This document shows, piece after piece, positions 30,786-43,050 of a DNA stretch of 64,000 nucleotides (the stretch's first letter is position 1; each line of letters starts with the position of its first letter). The translations under genes were made by a program, and so were the position numbers. Location: assembly GCA_963422465.1 (NCBI GenBank), contig OY730173.1:620001-684000 (forward strand), given 5' to 3'. Source of the stretch: Lichina pygmaea. Lineage: Eukaryota > Ascomycota > Lichinomycetes > Lichinales > Lichinaceae. Below the pieces are notes generated by a model. That model saw only the letters and a list, made by a program, of their open reading frames with translations, had not been told where the DNA came from and searched no databases.

Positions 30786-32180
30786 ATGGCACTAAAAAAG
30801 AAAAAACCCACTTCTTTAGAAACCAATCCCAGAGCACCACTAGCTATACCAGCTTCCAGTCTCTCTAACACTCAAGCTAGTCCTCCCACCACTGAAAGTA
30901 CTATACAGAAAGACTGGGAACTTCTTGACTCCTGGCTAAAAACCCAAACAGTTCCAGAACCAGTCAGAAAAAGCTGGGAGAACCTTAAGCAAAAACTCTC
31001 TGCAGAGCTGCAGACTAGCACTGTCCAGCCTCTACCCTCTGGCATTACCAACAAGATTATCCAGAAGCTTGAAAACCTCAACAAACATCTAGATAGACAA
31101 GAGGGAAAACCATCTTATGCACAGGCAGCTGCAAAAACTTCCTCTGCTCAAATTCCACTACCTTCCAGAATTCTCAAAGAGGTTCTGGTACACCCTGGAC
31201 ACCAGACTCCAGATATAGCTAACAGAACCCATGTCCAGCTCTTCCAAGCTCTCCAAGACAGACTCCCAAGCCCTTATAACAAACAGATCACGGCAGTGAG
31301 AAAACTCCTATCAGGGGATATTCTTATTCACACAGAGAGCCAGGAAACTAAGCTTTTTCTGGAAAAGGATTCCTCCTGGACTGCAACTATCTTCAACACA
31401 AAGGCAATAGTCCAGCCCAAGAGATTCCCAGTTCTGGTTCATGGAGTCAGAACAGCAGATATCCAGCCAGAGAATCTGGAGGACACCTGCAAAAAAATCC
31501 AGACTAGCAACCCTTCTCTTGGCAAACAGATCACTATTCTGAGAGTATATTGGTCCAAGAAATCCATAGCTCAAAAGAAACAGGTCACCTCTCTCCACCT
31601 GGATCTCTCTACTCCGCAACAGGCCAATCTTCTTATTGAGAATGGACTAGTGCTGGGACACAGACTACATGAAGTGGAACCCTTCCTGGCAAACACAGTT
31701 ATTGCACAATACTTCAAGTGCTTTGGCTATGGCCACCAAGCTCATGCCTGCAGGAACAGAACTGCCTGTGGAGCATGTGGTGGACAACATGAGAGGAGAG
31801 CATGCCCAATTCCTGAAAACTTGCTGAAACCAAAATACTGCAATTGCCAGGGATCTCACCCAGCCTGGGCTAGCACATGCCCAGTACGCCAGGAAGCAGC
31901 GAAGAAAGCCAGGGAAGCTTGGATTTCACGCCCAGGGAAGTATGAGATCCCAATCTCTACATCTCTGACACCAGTACCCCAATCTCCAGCTACATCTTTC
32001 TCTTTCTCCCAGCCACTCCCGGGGGGGAAAAAATGTAAAACAGCTGAGCCAACCAGAAGCTCAGAGAGAATCAGGGGAAGCTGTCCAGAAGTTCAAATTC
32101 TTGGGCCAAGATCAAGAAATAATAAGAGAAAAGTATCAGCCAACCCTTTCAAGATCTTTGAAGATGAGATATCTACATGA
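30786..32180 (+). CDS. L1a ORF1 (LINE nucleic-acid-binding protein)
   Basis: This 464-residue frame is open from ATG 30786. The N-terminus is lysine-rich, followed by a proline/serine-rich linker, a predicted helical region (about 45-130) and a central domain with alternating basic and hydrophobic stretches, as in ORF1 proteins of the Tad group. The C-terminus has three cysteine/histidine knuckles near residues 309-323, 327-340 and 351-365. The first has lost its first cysteine to tyrosine compared with L1d. The stop overlaps the ORF2 start as ATGA (32177-32180), suggesting coupled translation. ORF1 proteins bind the LINE RNA in a ribonucleoprotein. The frame could start upstream at 30672, but the ATG at 30786 is conserved in position with L1d. 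Confidence 0.85.
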   Translation: MALKKKKPTSLETNPRAPLAIPASSLSNTQASPPTTESTIQKDWELLDSWLKTQTVPEPVRKSWENLKQKLSAELQTSTVQPLPSGITNKIIQKLENLNKHLDRQEGKPSYAQAAAKTSSAQIPLPSRILKEVLVHPGHQTPDIANRTHVQLFQALQDRLPSPYNKQITAVRKLLSGDILIHTESQETKLFLEKDSSWTATIFNTKAIVQPKRFPVLVHGVRTADIQPENLEDTCKKIQTSNPSLGKQITILRVYWSKKSIAQKKQVTSLHLDLSTPQQANLLIENGLVLGHRLHEVEPFLANTVIAQYFKCFGYGHQAHACRNRTACGACGGQHERRACPIPENLLKPKYCNCQGSHPAWASTCPVRQEAAKKAREAWISRPGKYEIPISTSLTPVPQSPATSFSFSQPLPGGKKCKTAEPTRSSERIRGSCPEVQILGPRSRNNKRKVSANPFKIFEDEIST

Positions 32181-32211
32181 AAGACTCAAAGGTCACACTT
32201 CTCCAGTATAA

Positions 32212-32564
32212 TGTCAGAGTTCTGGCCCAGTTGCATATCTGGCACAAGTCACACACCTTGCCGGGAAGTTCCATCTGCACTGTTGCCTGTTTGCTCTGCT
32301 ATTGCCTTGTTGCATATCTGGCACAAGTCATGCATCTTGCCGGGAAGTTCCATCTACACTGTTGCCTGTTTGCTCTGCTGTTGCCTGATCCCCTGCCTAT
32401 AAGAACTTCTCCTGCTCCCCCAGCTTCTTCTCTTCTTTTCTCTTTTTCTTCCTTCCTTGTCTTTTGTCTTGTACATCAATCCAAGTCTCAAGTCTCAAGC
32501 CAAGTCAGGTCAAGGTTACTGAATCAGTTAGGCTTGAGTTCTGCTCTGCTATTGCCTTGTCACA
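32212..32564 (+). repeat. 5' LTR of B2 (353 bp, doubled unit)
   Basis: Compared with the B1 LTR it carries an extra 79-bp tandem copy (starting GTTGCATATCTGGCAC), accounting for the 79-bp length difference exactly. Confidence 0.85.
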
Positions 32565-32615
32565 CTACAAAAGACCTACCCAACCGTAACACACTTCACC
32601 AAGCCACGTTCACGT

Positions 32616-32898
32616 TACTACAGAAGTTCTTGTACTGGTTTATGTTTTTGAAAAGACTAAACCAGTTTAATCTAGCTTTCAAACTCCACTATTCCCAATC
32701 CAATACCTAGATTCTCTTCTCTTACCAGAAACTTCAAGATTTCTTTTGTTACATTCCCTAGTCACACCCTGCCTTCAGTTTTTATCCCTTCAAAGATTTT
32801 CTGAAGGAGTTCACTATTAGCTAGAAGATCTGCATGACTGTAAAGCTACTACCAGTGTAAGAATCAAATAAAAAATAAAATAAAATAAAAAAGCTATA
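32616..32898 (+). mobile_element. Very short LINE L1h in B2 leader
   Basis: About 283 bases of L1 3' end (last ORF2 codons, 3' UTR, AAAAT tail) interrupt the B2 leader, with TTCACGT repeated at 32609-32615 and 32899-32905. B1 has the uninterrupted form (about 23117-23135). It resembles C1 and L1d in sequence. Confidence 0.85.
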
Positions 32899-35800
32899 TT
32901 CACGTCCTTGGCATGTCTCAATAACCAGACCAAGCTATGCCAGTTGCTGGAAATGATGAGTTCCTTCGCAACATGTTTGCAGAGTTTATGCGAATTCAAG
33001 CTACCAACACCACTCCCAAGTCCAAGTCTGAACGCACTGCTGACCTAGAGATCTTCAGTGGTGATGGTGGAAACACAGAAATCACGCATGAGAAGCTTGA
33101 GAGCTTCATCACATCACTATCACTCAAGATAACACTCAACACTGACTGGTACCCCACGGAAACATCATGGATTGCGTACATCTTTTCACACACGACTGGC
33201 ACTGCGCAGTCCTACATCTCAGCTAAGATCATGGCTGGCCAGTACATTGACTGGCACAACATCATCCAAGATCTCCAGAACACCTTCTCTGACCCAGACC
33301 CAGAGTTCCTAGCTCAGAGGAAGCTTATCACCTTGCATCAGGCCAACTATTCCTTTGCTGAGTTCTTCACAGAGTTCAATCAGTATACTCCATGCACAGG
33401 CTTCAACAACAAGGCCTTGAAGTGCTATCTTTGATGTGCTATCTCTGAAGAGCTTGCCAAGCAGCTTGTCAGCATCAACCTCAAGGACATCAGCTATCAG
33501 AAGCTTGTTGAGGAATGCCAGCTGCAGGACAACCAGTTGCGTGCCACTTCTGCCAACTCTTGCTGTCTACATCAAGCACCTCCCACCCAAGCTTCAGTTC
33601 CACAGTCAGGAGCTTCAGTTCTGTGTCCAGGGTTCATCAAGCCAGCCTTCACACCACAGCCACCAAGTCCTACCATAGATCTCAGCCACTCTAAGCTGAG
33701 GCCAGAACAGTGAGAACATCGCTGAAGCAAAAGCCTCTACTTCTACTGTGGGAACCAAGGTCATGTCTCAACCTTCTGTCCAGTGAAAAGTATGCCTGTT
33801 GTTGCCACCACCACAACCACCACCAAGTCTGCCACTGTTGAGACTACTCCAGAGTCAGAAAACAAGTAGTCCTTGGTCATTGTCACACCCAAGAACATGA
33901 AAAAGATCTCCATGTTGGCTATCTGTCTCCAGACCAGCAGTTGGACAGCAAGTGCTTGTTTCTTCCTTGTATCCTAGATGGGAAATTCAAGTGCAATGCT
34001 CTCATTGACTCTGGCTGTTCAGCATTTGGCTGTATTGGTGCTTCCTTTGCGCAATCTCTTCACCAAGAACCTCTTCCCTACCCACGCACATTGTGATTGT
34101 TTGATGGCAAGACATCACAAACCACATATCTCACCAAGACAATCATGACCACAGCACATGGTGTGCACCAGGAGGAAGTCTGTCTCTTTGTGTCTCCTGG
34201 TCTTCACTATGATGTGATTCTGGGGATGCCATGGCTCCAGAAGCACAGGCCACACATTGATTAGACAAACACCTTAATCATGTTCAAGTCAGATCACTAC
34301 TGATCTGCATGCCTCAAGTCAAACAATGGCTATCCAATCTCTTTGGATCTTGAAGCCAAGATGTCTGCTGGAAAGTCTCAGAATCCCGAGCCTCTTTCTG
34401 CCACACCAATCCCCATCAATGCTGCCGCATTTTCTCTCCTTGCTACCAAGCCAGATCACCAGGTGTTCAGTGTTTCTCTGAGAGACATTGAGCAGGTGTT
34501 GAAGCCAAAGAAGTGTGTGGATCCTGCCACACTTCTCCCTGCTCAGTACCACAAGTTCCTGGATGTCTTCAGCAAGGATGACACTGACAAGCTTCCTTCT
34601 CTACACCCAGGAGTTGACCACAAGATCAAGATAGAACCAGGAACCCAGGCACTCTCTGGACCTCTGTATGGCATGAGCAGAGAAGAACTTGAAGTTCTCA
34701 AGAAGTACCTGACAGAGAACCTGAACAAGGGCTTTATTCAAGCATCTTCATCACCTGCTGCTGCACCAGTCCTCTTTGTCAAGAAGCCAGGAGGTGGATT
34801 GTGTTTCTGTGTAGACTACAGAGCACTCAACACCATCACCATCAAGAACTGTTACCCTCTGCCACTGATCTGGGAGATGTTGGACCAGCTTTGCAAAGCT
34901 GTGTAGTACACCAAGCTTGACATTGTTGGTGCCTTCAACTGTATCTGGATGAAGGAAAGTGAAGAATGGAAGACTGTGTTCTGCACACGCTCAGGCCTCT
35001 ACGAATACCTTGTCATACTCTTTGGTCTTGCCAATACTCCAAGTATGTTCCAGAACTACATCAATAATATTTTAGGACCTGGCATCCTTGATGTCTTTGG
35101 CACTGCCTATGTGGATGACATCCTTGTCTACAGTCAGACACTCAAAGAACACCAGAAGCACGTCAAGCTTGTTCTCAGTCGACTACAAGATGCAAGCCTG
35201 CAAGTCAACATCTCCAAGTGTGACTTTGAAGTCCATCAAGTCAAGTACCTTGGCCTCATCATTCAGTCTGCTACTGAAGACGGCTGACCTGGATCTGTGA
35301 GTATGGACCCAGCCAAGACTGACACCATCAAGGAGTGGAAGCCTCCTGCCAGTCTCAAGGAAGTGCAGAGCTTCATTGTCTTTGCAAACTTCTACTGCCA
35401 GTTCATCAAAGACTTTGCCAAGCTTGCATCCCTGCTCACAGCTCTGACCAAGAAGAATGTTGCCTTCAAGTGGGAAACTCCAGAGCAGCACTTGTTTGAA
35501 AGTATCAAAAAGGTGTTCAGCACTGCACCCATCCTGCAGCACTTTGATCTGGAGAAGGAGTGTGTTGTTGAGACTGACACTTCTGACTATGTCTCTGGTG
35601 CTGTCCTGTCACAGCCAGATCATGAAGGAGTTCTACACCCTGTTGCCTTCTTGTCACACCACCACCTGCCAGCAGAATGCAACTACAAGATCTACAACAA
35701 AGAGTTGCTGGCAATTGTCTGTGCTTTTGAAGAATGGTGAGCAGAGCTTGAAGGATCTCCAGAACCTGTCAAGGTGATCTCTGATCACAAGATCTTGGAG

Positions 35801-37630
35801 TACTTCATGTTGTCAAAGTACCTTTCCTGCTGTCAAGCCTGTTGGAGTGAGTTCTTGTCACACTTCAATTTCAAGATCAGCTACTGTCCAGGCAGTCAGT
35901 GCAAGGCTGATGCCCTCACTTAACATTCCCAAGACCTCCCGTCAGACAGTGATCCCTGTCAAGACTTCATGGAGTAAGTTGTCCTGAAGTCTAAGAATCT
36001 TGCACATTCAGAGGTTCAAGTCAAGCCCACCCAGATTCTGAGATGTTCAGAAGCTACACCAGTTGATACTGAACCTGGTGCTACACCTCTTTCAGACATC
36101 ATCCAAGCTGCCTATAACAACCTTGCTGAAGGTGATCCAGTGGCAACAGTGTCACAGATGCTAAGGGATAGTGTCAGGCACAGTCAAGAAGTGTCTTTCT
36201 CAGACTGCAGCTTGGAAAATGACTGTCTCTTCTACAAGAACTGACTCTGGATCCCTGAGAACAATGAGCTACACTTACACCTGTTCCAAGAAGCCCATGA
36301 CCAAGCAATAACTGGCCACACTGGGATTGCCAAGACCCACAATCTCCTGTCTTGTTGGTACTATTGGCCAAAGATGGTGAACATTATACAGCAATACATC
36401 AGGAATTGTCATGTCTGCTCTTGAGCAAAGCCTGCCTGTGATCACCAAGGAGAGCTGCTGTCTCTTCCTATGCCTCAGCAACGTTGGCAGGATCTGGCTA
36501 TGGATTTCATTACTGACTTGCCCAAGTCAAGAGATACCTGCTTCCCTGGTGCCAAGCACATCTGGGTCATCACTGACTGTCTCACCAAAGAACACCACTT
36601 TGTACCATGTGCTGAGATGACAACCTCATATCTTGTCCAGATGTTCATCCAGTTTGTTGTCTGTACCCATAGCTTACCCAGGAGTATTGTCTCAGACAGA
36701 GGAGGTCAGTTTGTCAGCTTATTCTGGAAAGCACTCTGTGCTCATCTTGACATCATGCTACAACTATCCTCAGAACACCACCCAGAGACAGATGGTCAGA
36801 CAGAACAAGAGAATCAGGAGCTTGAACACTACCTGAGATTCTATATCAACTATCTCCAAGATGACTGGGTCTAATAGCTTCCTCTGGCAGAGTTCACACA
36901 GAACAACTCCCAGTCTGATTCCTCTGGTATGTCACTGTTCTTTGCCAACAAAGGGTTCCATCCACAGCTCAGCATCACACCCACAAGTGAAGCCTGCAAC
37001 CAAGATGCTATGGAAATCTCTGGAGAAATGACGCAGATTCTGGAACAGTTGCAAGCTGAACTCCGACTATCCCAGGAAGCTTAAGCTCACGCCGCCAATT
37101 TACATCAAGTCCTGTCACTGTCCTATCAAACTGGAGATCTTGTTTGGCTGAATACCAAGAACATCAGAACATGCCACCCATGTAAAAAGCTTGACGACAA
37201 GTGGATTGGACTATTCAAGATGTTGAAGACAATTGGAAGCTGTGCCTACTATCTGGAGCTTCCACACACTCTCAAGATCCACCCTGTCTTTCATGTTTCC
37301 CTTCTACATCTGACACCTGCTAATCCTATCCCTGGCCAATCAAATAAACACTCTGGCCCTGTCATTGGTCAAGACACAGATGAAGAGTTCCAGGTTGAAG
37401 AAATCCTTGACTCCAAGCCAGCAACGTCTTGACAGAAGTTCAAGTACCTGGTCAAATAGTCTGGATAGCCAATTGAAGATGCCACTGAAGAGCCTATTGA
37501 GCATCTTGACAACACCAAAGACACCATCTACAACTTCCATAAGAAATACCCAAGGAAACCACAGCCACAGAACTACACCCACAAGCAGTCTGAGGCTCAC
37601 AGGAGTTTGCCATGTGAGGGAGGGGGGTAA

Positions 37631-37977
37631 TGTCACAGTTCTGGCCCAGTTGCATATCTGGCACAAGTCACACACCTTGCCAGGAAGTTCCATCTGCACT
37701 GTTGCCTGTTTGCTCTGCTATTGTCTTGTTGCATATCTGGCACAAGTCACGCACCTTGCCGGGAAGTTCTATCTGCACTGTTGCCTGTTTGCTCTGCTGT
37801 ATCCCCTGCCTATAAGAACTTCTCCTGCTCCCCCAGCTTCTTCTCTTCTTTTCTCTTTTTCTTCCTTCCTTGTCTTTTATCTTGTACATCAATCCAAGTC
37901 TCAAGTCTCAAGCCAAGTCAGGTCAAGGTTACTGAATCAGTTAGACTTGAGTTCTGCTCTGCCATTGCCTCGTCACA
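37631..37977 (+). repeat. 3' LTR of B2 (347 bp)
   Basis: It also has the doubled 79-bp unit, six bases shorter than the 5' LTR. It ends CGTCACA and is followed by the duplicated TATAA. Confidence 0.85.
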
Positions 37978-40900
37978 TATAATGTGCAAAAAAGCCAATC
38001 AGTCCAAGAGCTACTTCTAGCAACCTCAGCTCTTCAAGACGTGGACATTATTGCACTTCAAGAACCCTGGAAAAACCCTCACCTGGAGATAAGCACCTCT
38101 ACTGTTTTCTCTTCTTTTCTTCCTCTTTACTGTTCAGAGATTGGTAGAACACTTTTTCTTATTAATAAAAACCTGAAACTCTCTTCTCTTCATTCTACTT
38201 TCTGGAGTAAAGACTTTATTTCTCTTGAAATCTACTTGGAAAACTCTTCTACTTCTCTTTGAGTGCATAATCTTTACTTCACCCCATCAAGTCAAGAAAA
38301 CTATACAGAGGCATCAGAAGCTCTTCTCTGTTTACTCCAAAATGCTTTACAAGTACAATGACAACAAATTCTTCTCACAGATTCAAACCTCCACCACCCA
38401 GACTGGTCAAAGAAAAAAAGACTGTACTCTGACACTGCAAACAAGTTCCAAGGTCTAATGAAAGATTTAAATCTGGATTTAGCTATTGCATCTTTTACTC
38501 CCACCAGAGCAAGATCTCTTTCAGAAAAACCATGTTCTGCAATTGATCTGTCTTTTATTTCTTCTTCTTTTTCTAACTCCCTGATTTTCTCTAAAGTGGC
38601 TCTCCAGTTCTTTCATGGGTCTGACCACAGACCTATACTAACCTGCCTGGACCTGGATCCTCCAAGGAAAACCTGGAAGCCAGAAAGAAACTGGAAGACA
38701 CTGGACTCAAACCTTGCAAGAGTAGAGTGTGAGAAGCTACAGCTACCTTCCCACTTTCAAGATAAAGATGAAGTGGATAAGTACTTGGAGTACCTGGACA
38801 ACTTTCTCCAAGAAGTGGCAAGCAAATGTACACAGCTCCAGAAGCAATCTGGTCACTCAGTTTCCTGATGGAACCAAGATATCCAAAACAAGGTTAGAGA
38901 AGAAAGAAGAGTAAGAAGACAAGTTCTCAGAGGACAGGCATCCCAAGAAGACCTTGAGCAAGCAACTAAGAACAAGAAAAAAGCAGTCAGAGAGGGAAAG
39001 CAGACCACCTTCAGACAACAAGTCCATGAGCTAGCCAGTTCTTCAAAATTCTGGAAGCTTGCAAAGTGGGGAACAACAAAAGCCAACAGGACTTCTGATC
39101 TTCCCCTGGTCCCAGACTTGGAAACTCAAGAAGGACTAGCTAAAACCTTTGAGGAGAAGACAAAAGTATTCTCAGCCCAGTTCTTCCCCAAAGCACTTGT
39201 TCCAGAACCAAGTACAGAGAGTTCCCAGAGTACTCCAGAGATCCAGCTTTCTCAGAAAGTTACTGCTGAAGAAGTGGAACAAATCCTGAACAAAAAGAAA
39301 CTTTTCACAGCAGGGGGAAAAGATAAGCTGCCAAATGGATTTCTGAAAGCTCTGGGTTCCAAGTTCTGCCAAGCTATGGCTGTTCTCACATCAACATGCT
39401 GGAGACTGGAATACTTTCCAGAGAGGTTCAAGAATGCAAAGACAGTCTGTCTAAGAAAACCTGGTAAAAGATGCTATAACCAAGCTAAAGCCTGGTGCTC
39501 TATAGCTTTGCTAAACACAACTGGCAAGCTGATGGAAGCTATTACAGCAACCAGGCTAAGCAAGGTAGCAGAAGAAGCTAGACTTTTGCCAGAAATCCAG
39601 ATGGGCTTCAGGAAAGGAAGATCAACTGAATCCGCACTCTTCCTACTAACTTCCCAAGTGGAAAAAGTCTGGAAGGAAGGCATGGTTGCATCTCTACTTT
39701 CTCTGGATATCTCAGGAGCCTATGACAGAGTTGTACCTAAGATCCTCCAACAAATCCTAGAGAGAAAAGGAATTCCTCTCTGGCTATCTTCCTGGATTCT
39801 CTCTTTCTGCACCAGTTGTTCTACCACTCTTGTGTTTGATGACTCTGAGTCTTCTGCTATTCGTATTCACTGTGGAGTTCCCCAAGGTTCCCCTTTATCT
39901 TCTATTCTATTTCTATTTTACATTTCTGAACTTCATGAAACTGTACACTCTCCTTCCACTGGTGTTTCTGCTCTGGGATTTGCAGATGATACAAATCTGC
40001 TTGCATTTGGACACTCTCTAAAAAGCAACCTTCTGAAGTTAAAGAACACACACTTCAAATATCTATCATGGGCTGCAAGACATGGAATAGTCTTCTCTCC
40101 TGAGAAATATGAAATACTTCATTTTTCCAGAAGAAGATCAGACAATCTTCAGCTTAAGCTCAGACTAGAGACTGTGATTCTAAGACCAAAAGAAGAAGTG
40201 CGAGTATTAAGAGTGTACCTGGATGCAAAACTCCACTGGCATAAGCACCAGAGAATTATTCTTCAAAAAGCTCAGAAAGCACTTTCCTCTTTTTCTAGAA
40301 CTTCATATTCTACTTGGGGTTTCCCAGTCCTCACATCACGTCTTGTGTACACTGCAATACTCAGATCTTTACTGAGTTATGCTGTGGGGATCTGGTTCAA
40401 TCCTCTAAGAAAATCTTCTAATATCTCTTCTCTTAGCACATTCCAGAACAAATGCCTGAGACTTATTGGAGGTGCCTTCAAAGCCACTCCATCTTTCTTA
40501 TTAGAGAGTGAGCTTTTTCTTTTACCTCTAGATCTCTATTTCAAATTTCGCACAGCCTGTTTTCTCTCTTCTATTCAAACCTCCTCTCTGAAAACACTTC
40601 TGGACAATATCTTTTCCAATATCTCCCACTATGCCTCTTCTGTGAAGAAACCTTTAAAGAAATCCTCAACTATCTCCCCCTATTGGAAGTTCACTTGGTT
40701 AAACCAATTAACTACTAACCAGGCTAGTTCAAAGAAAGAACTACAGAAACTCTTTGTTAAAGAGTGGGAAAACCAATGGGAGGAGAAGAAAAGAAGAAGC
40801 TACTCTGGGTGGCAGGTGTTTTGTCAAAAGCCTCACCACAACAACCTGAAGGTCTACAAAGAGCTACAGAAAGCTGAGGCAAGTCTACTACTACAAACCA

Positions 40901-41366
40901 GAACTGGGAGAATTGGCCTGGCAAGTTTTCTATTCAGAGCTGGAGTTCCAGATTTTCCTACCCCTTTATGTGTCTGTGGTCTAGCAGAAGAGACAGTGAA
41001 ACATATCACCTCTTCACGCTCTCTTTATTCAAGTCAAAGACAGCAAGCTTCTTTTAATTCTCAAGATTTCACTTCTATTATTTCAAACCCAGAGCTTCTA
41101 CAGAAGTTTCTATACTGGTTCATGTCTTTGAAAAGACTGAACCAGTTTAATCTGGCTTTCAAACTCCACTATTCACACTCTAATATCTAGAAGTTTTCTT
41201 TCTACCAGTCACTACAAGATTTCCTTTTGCTACATCCTCTAGTCACCCCCAGTCTTCGGTTTTTATTCCTCTAAAGGTTTTCTGAAGAAAATCACTCTTA
41301 ACTAGAAGATCTGCATGGCTGAAAAGCTACTATCAGTGTAAGAATCAAATAAAAATAAAATAAAAA

Positions 41367-41944
41367 ATACTGGTGTGTTGGTGTGTAGTGACACAGGCAA
41401 TCATAGGTGCTTTACATTGCTAGAGGTCATGTTGTTGAGCTCCCAGTATTCCCTCTTGACATGGGAGTTCAGTCTTTTCCTGATTGAAGTGTTTTTCCAC
41501 TGACTAGGCAATAGACCCAGCTATTCCTGTCTGTCCTGAGGAATCTGTTTATAAATTTGTCTTGCTGATACTTGTCACATCCAGATTTCAGGCAATACTG
41601 CCACTTCTTGATGTAGCAGTTGTTGTTGTTGCCTTGCTGTAGGAACATGAGGTGGTTGTGCCAGTCATGCGTGTGTCTGGGGAATGTGGTGTGTTGATAT
41701 TTGTCCCAAAGGTAGGTTTCACACACATCCTTTTTGCAATTGACCCAATACTCCTGGCAGGTTGTGTGGTAGAGCAAGTGTTCTCTGTCTCTCTGTAGTT
41801 ACTTGTGGTAGGTGCAGTAGTGCTTCTTGCAAAACCTCCACTGTAGTGTGCTATACTATAGATTTTGTGGATCCATACTGTAAGTATAGCTTTCTTGTGG
41901 TATTTCTTCTTTGATAGATGTGGGTTTATCTTGGTCTCTACAGT
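41367..41944 (-). mobile_element. Ty3/gypsy element A3, fragment 2 (gag region)
   Basis: It continues A3 beyond L1a: the protease start, then gag with the W-x2-C-x4-C-x2-[HY] repeats (about 41540-41770). It matches A2 47130-47680. It ends where LINE 5' UTR sequence (L1c) begins. Confidence 0.8.
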
Positions 41945-42145
41945 ACAATTACACCCAAGGACCATCACTTCTGACAATCAACGCATTTTGTCAGAAGTCC
42001 TGGAAACCAGCCGAGTTCCACCCTCAAACCACCAAAACCTTAAGGTGAAAACCCATCACTTTGGAAAACTCACCCTGTTTGTCAAAAGTTGTGATCCCAG
42101 ACTCTACGATCTTCAACTTCAACAAGCAACAGACTACCAATATTT
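41945..42145 (+). mobile_element. LINE L1c, 5' UTR fragment
   Basis: CCAAGGACCATCACTTCTGAC and the following 180 bases match the 5' UTR of L1a and L1d, including ACCTTAAGGTGAAAACCC. It is cut by the 3' end of L1d in opposite orientation. No further part of it was found in the window. Confidence 0.75.
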
Positions 42146-43050
42146 ATTAATTTTTTTATTTGATTCTTACACTGGTAGTAGCTTTACAGCCATGCAGATC
42201 TTCTAGCTAATAGTGAACTCCTTCAGAAAACCTTTGAAGAGATAAAAACTGAAGGCAGGGTGTGACTAGGGAATGTAACAAAAGAAATCTTGAAGTTTCT
42301 GGTAAGAGAAGAGAATCTAGGTATTGGGCTGGGAATAGTGGAGTTTGAAAGCTAGATTAAACTGGTTTAGTCTTTTCAAAGACATAAACCAGTACAAGAA
42401 CTTCTGTAGTAGCTCTGGGTTTGAAATAATAGTGGTGAAGTCTTGGGGATTAAAAGAGACTTGTTGTCTTTGTCTTGAATAAAGAGAGCATGAAGAGGTG
42501 ATATGTTTTGCAGTTTCTTCTGCTTGGCCACACACACATAGTGGGTTAGGGAAGTCAGGAACTCCAGCTCTGAAAAGAAAACTTGCCAGACTAATTCTTC
42601 CAGTCCTGATTTGCAGTAGCAGACTTGCCTCAGCTTTCTGTAACTCTTTGTAGAGCTTCAGATTGTTTTTGTGTGGCTTTTGACAGAAAGTCTGCCAGCC
42701 TGGATAGCTTCTTCTTTTCTTCTCTTCCTATTGGTCTTCCCACTCTTTAGTAAAGAGCTTTTGTAGTTCTTTCTTTGAACTAGCCTGGTTAGTAGTTATT
42801 TGTTGCGGTCTGTACTGTACTGTCCTATCCGAGTATAGGATTAGGGCGAGAGGTGGAAGGCAGGTTGGTTCTCGCAGGAGAGGAGTGTCAAGGAGCGCGA
42901 AGGGGTTTGGTGGAACGTGGTGGTGGTGACACCTGATCAACAGCTTCGTACAAAGGATTGTATTGAAGTAGATCTAGTTGTCTGGATCACAACATGAGTT
43001 GAAGATGATTGTTCCATAAGGGAACTATCGCCAGACTATATAGTGCTGGC

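Larger units (their letters stand above)
32212..37977 (+). mobile_element. Ty3/gypsy chromovirus B2
   Basis: A TATAA duplication at 32207-32211 and 37978-37982 brackets LTRs 32212-32564 and 37631-37977. It has the same family and gene order as B1 but many more transitions, and gag-pol is broken in well over ten places. It sits at the ORF1/ORF2 junction of L1a, and a short LINE (L1h) sits in its leader. Parts: gag about 32937-33780, protease 33960-34300, RT 34640-35290, RNase H 35480-35930, integrase 36300-37280, chromodomain 37375-37550. Confidence 0.9.
32177..41190 (+). pseudogene. L1a ORF2 (endonuclease-RT), split by B2
   Basis: ORF2 starts at 32177 (overlapping ORF1), is cut by B2 at 32211 and resumes at 37983. 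It encodes an AP-like endonuclease (about 37984-38660; S-D-H-R-P motif near 38620), then reverse transcriptase (about 39240-40180; G-V-P-Q-G-S-P-L-S near 39880 and F-A-D-D-T-N near 39980), the W-A-A-R-H-G block, thumb and a C-terminal C-x-C-G...H motif near 40975. Three in-frame stops lie at 38260-38262, 38359-38361 and 38866-38868. Two replace TGG codons of L1d by G-to-A changes; one replaces GGA. From 38869 to the natural stop at 41188-41190 it is open. Dead copy. Confidence 0.85.
16355..41366 (+). mobile_element. Full-length Tad-like LINE L1a, multiply interrupted
   Basis: A 13-bp duplication, ATACTGGTGTGTT, at 16342-16354 and 41367-41379 brackets the whole span, showing one LINE inserted into A3. 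Subtracting the insertions C3 (with D1 and B1 inside) and B2 leaves about 5.3 kb: 5' UTR of about 0.5 kb, ORF1, ORF2 and a 3' UTR ending in an AAAAT-type tail. ORF1 is open; ORF2 carries three in-frame stops besides the B2 insertion. No RNase H block (T-D-G-S) was found between RT and the C-terminal zinc motif. Confidence 0.9.
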
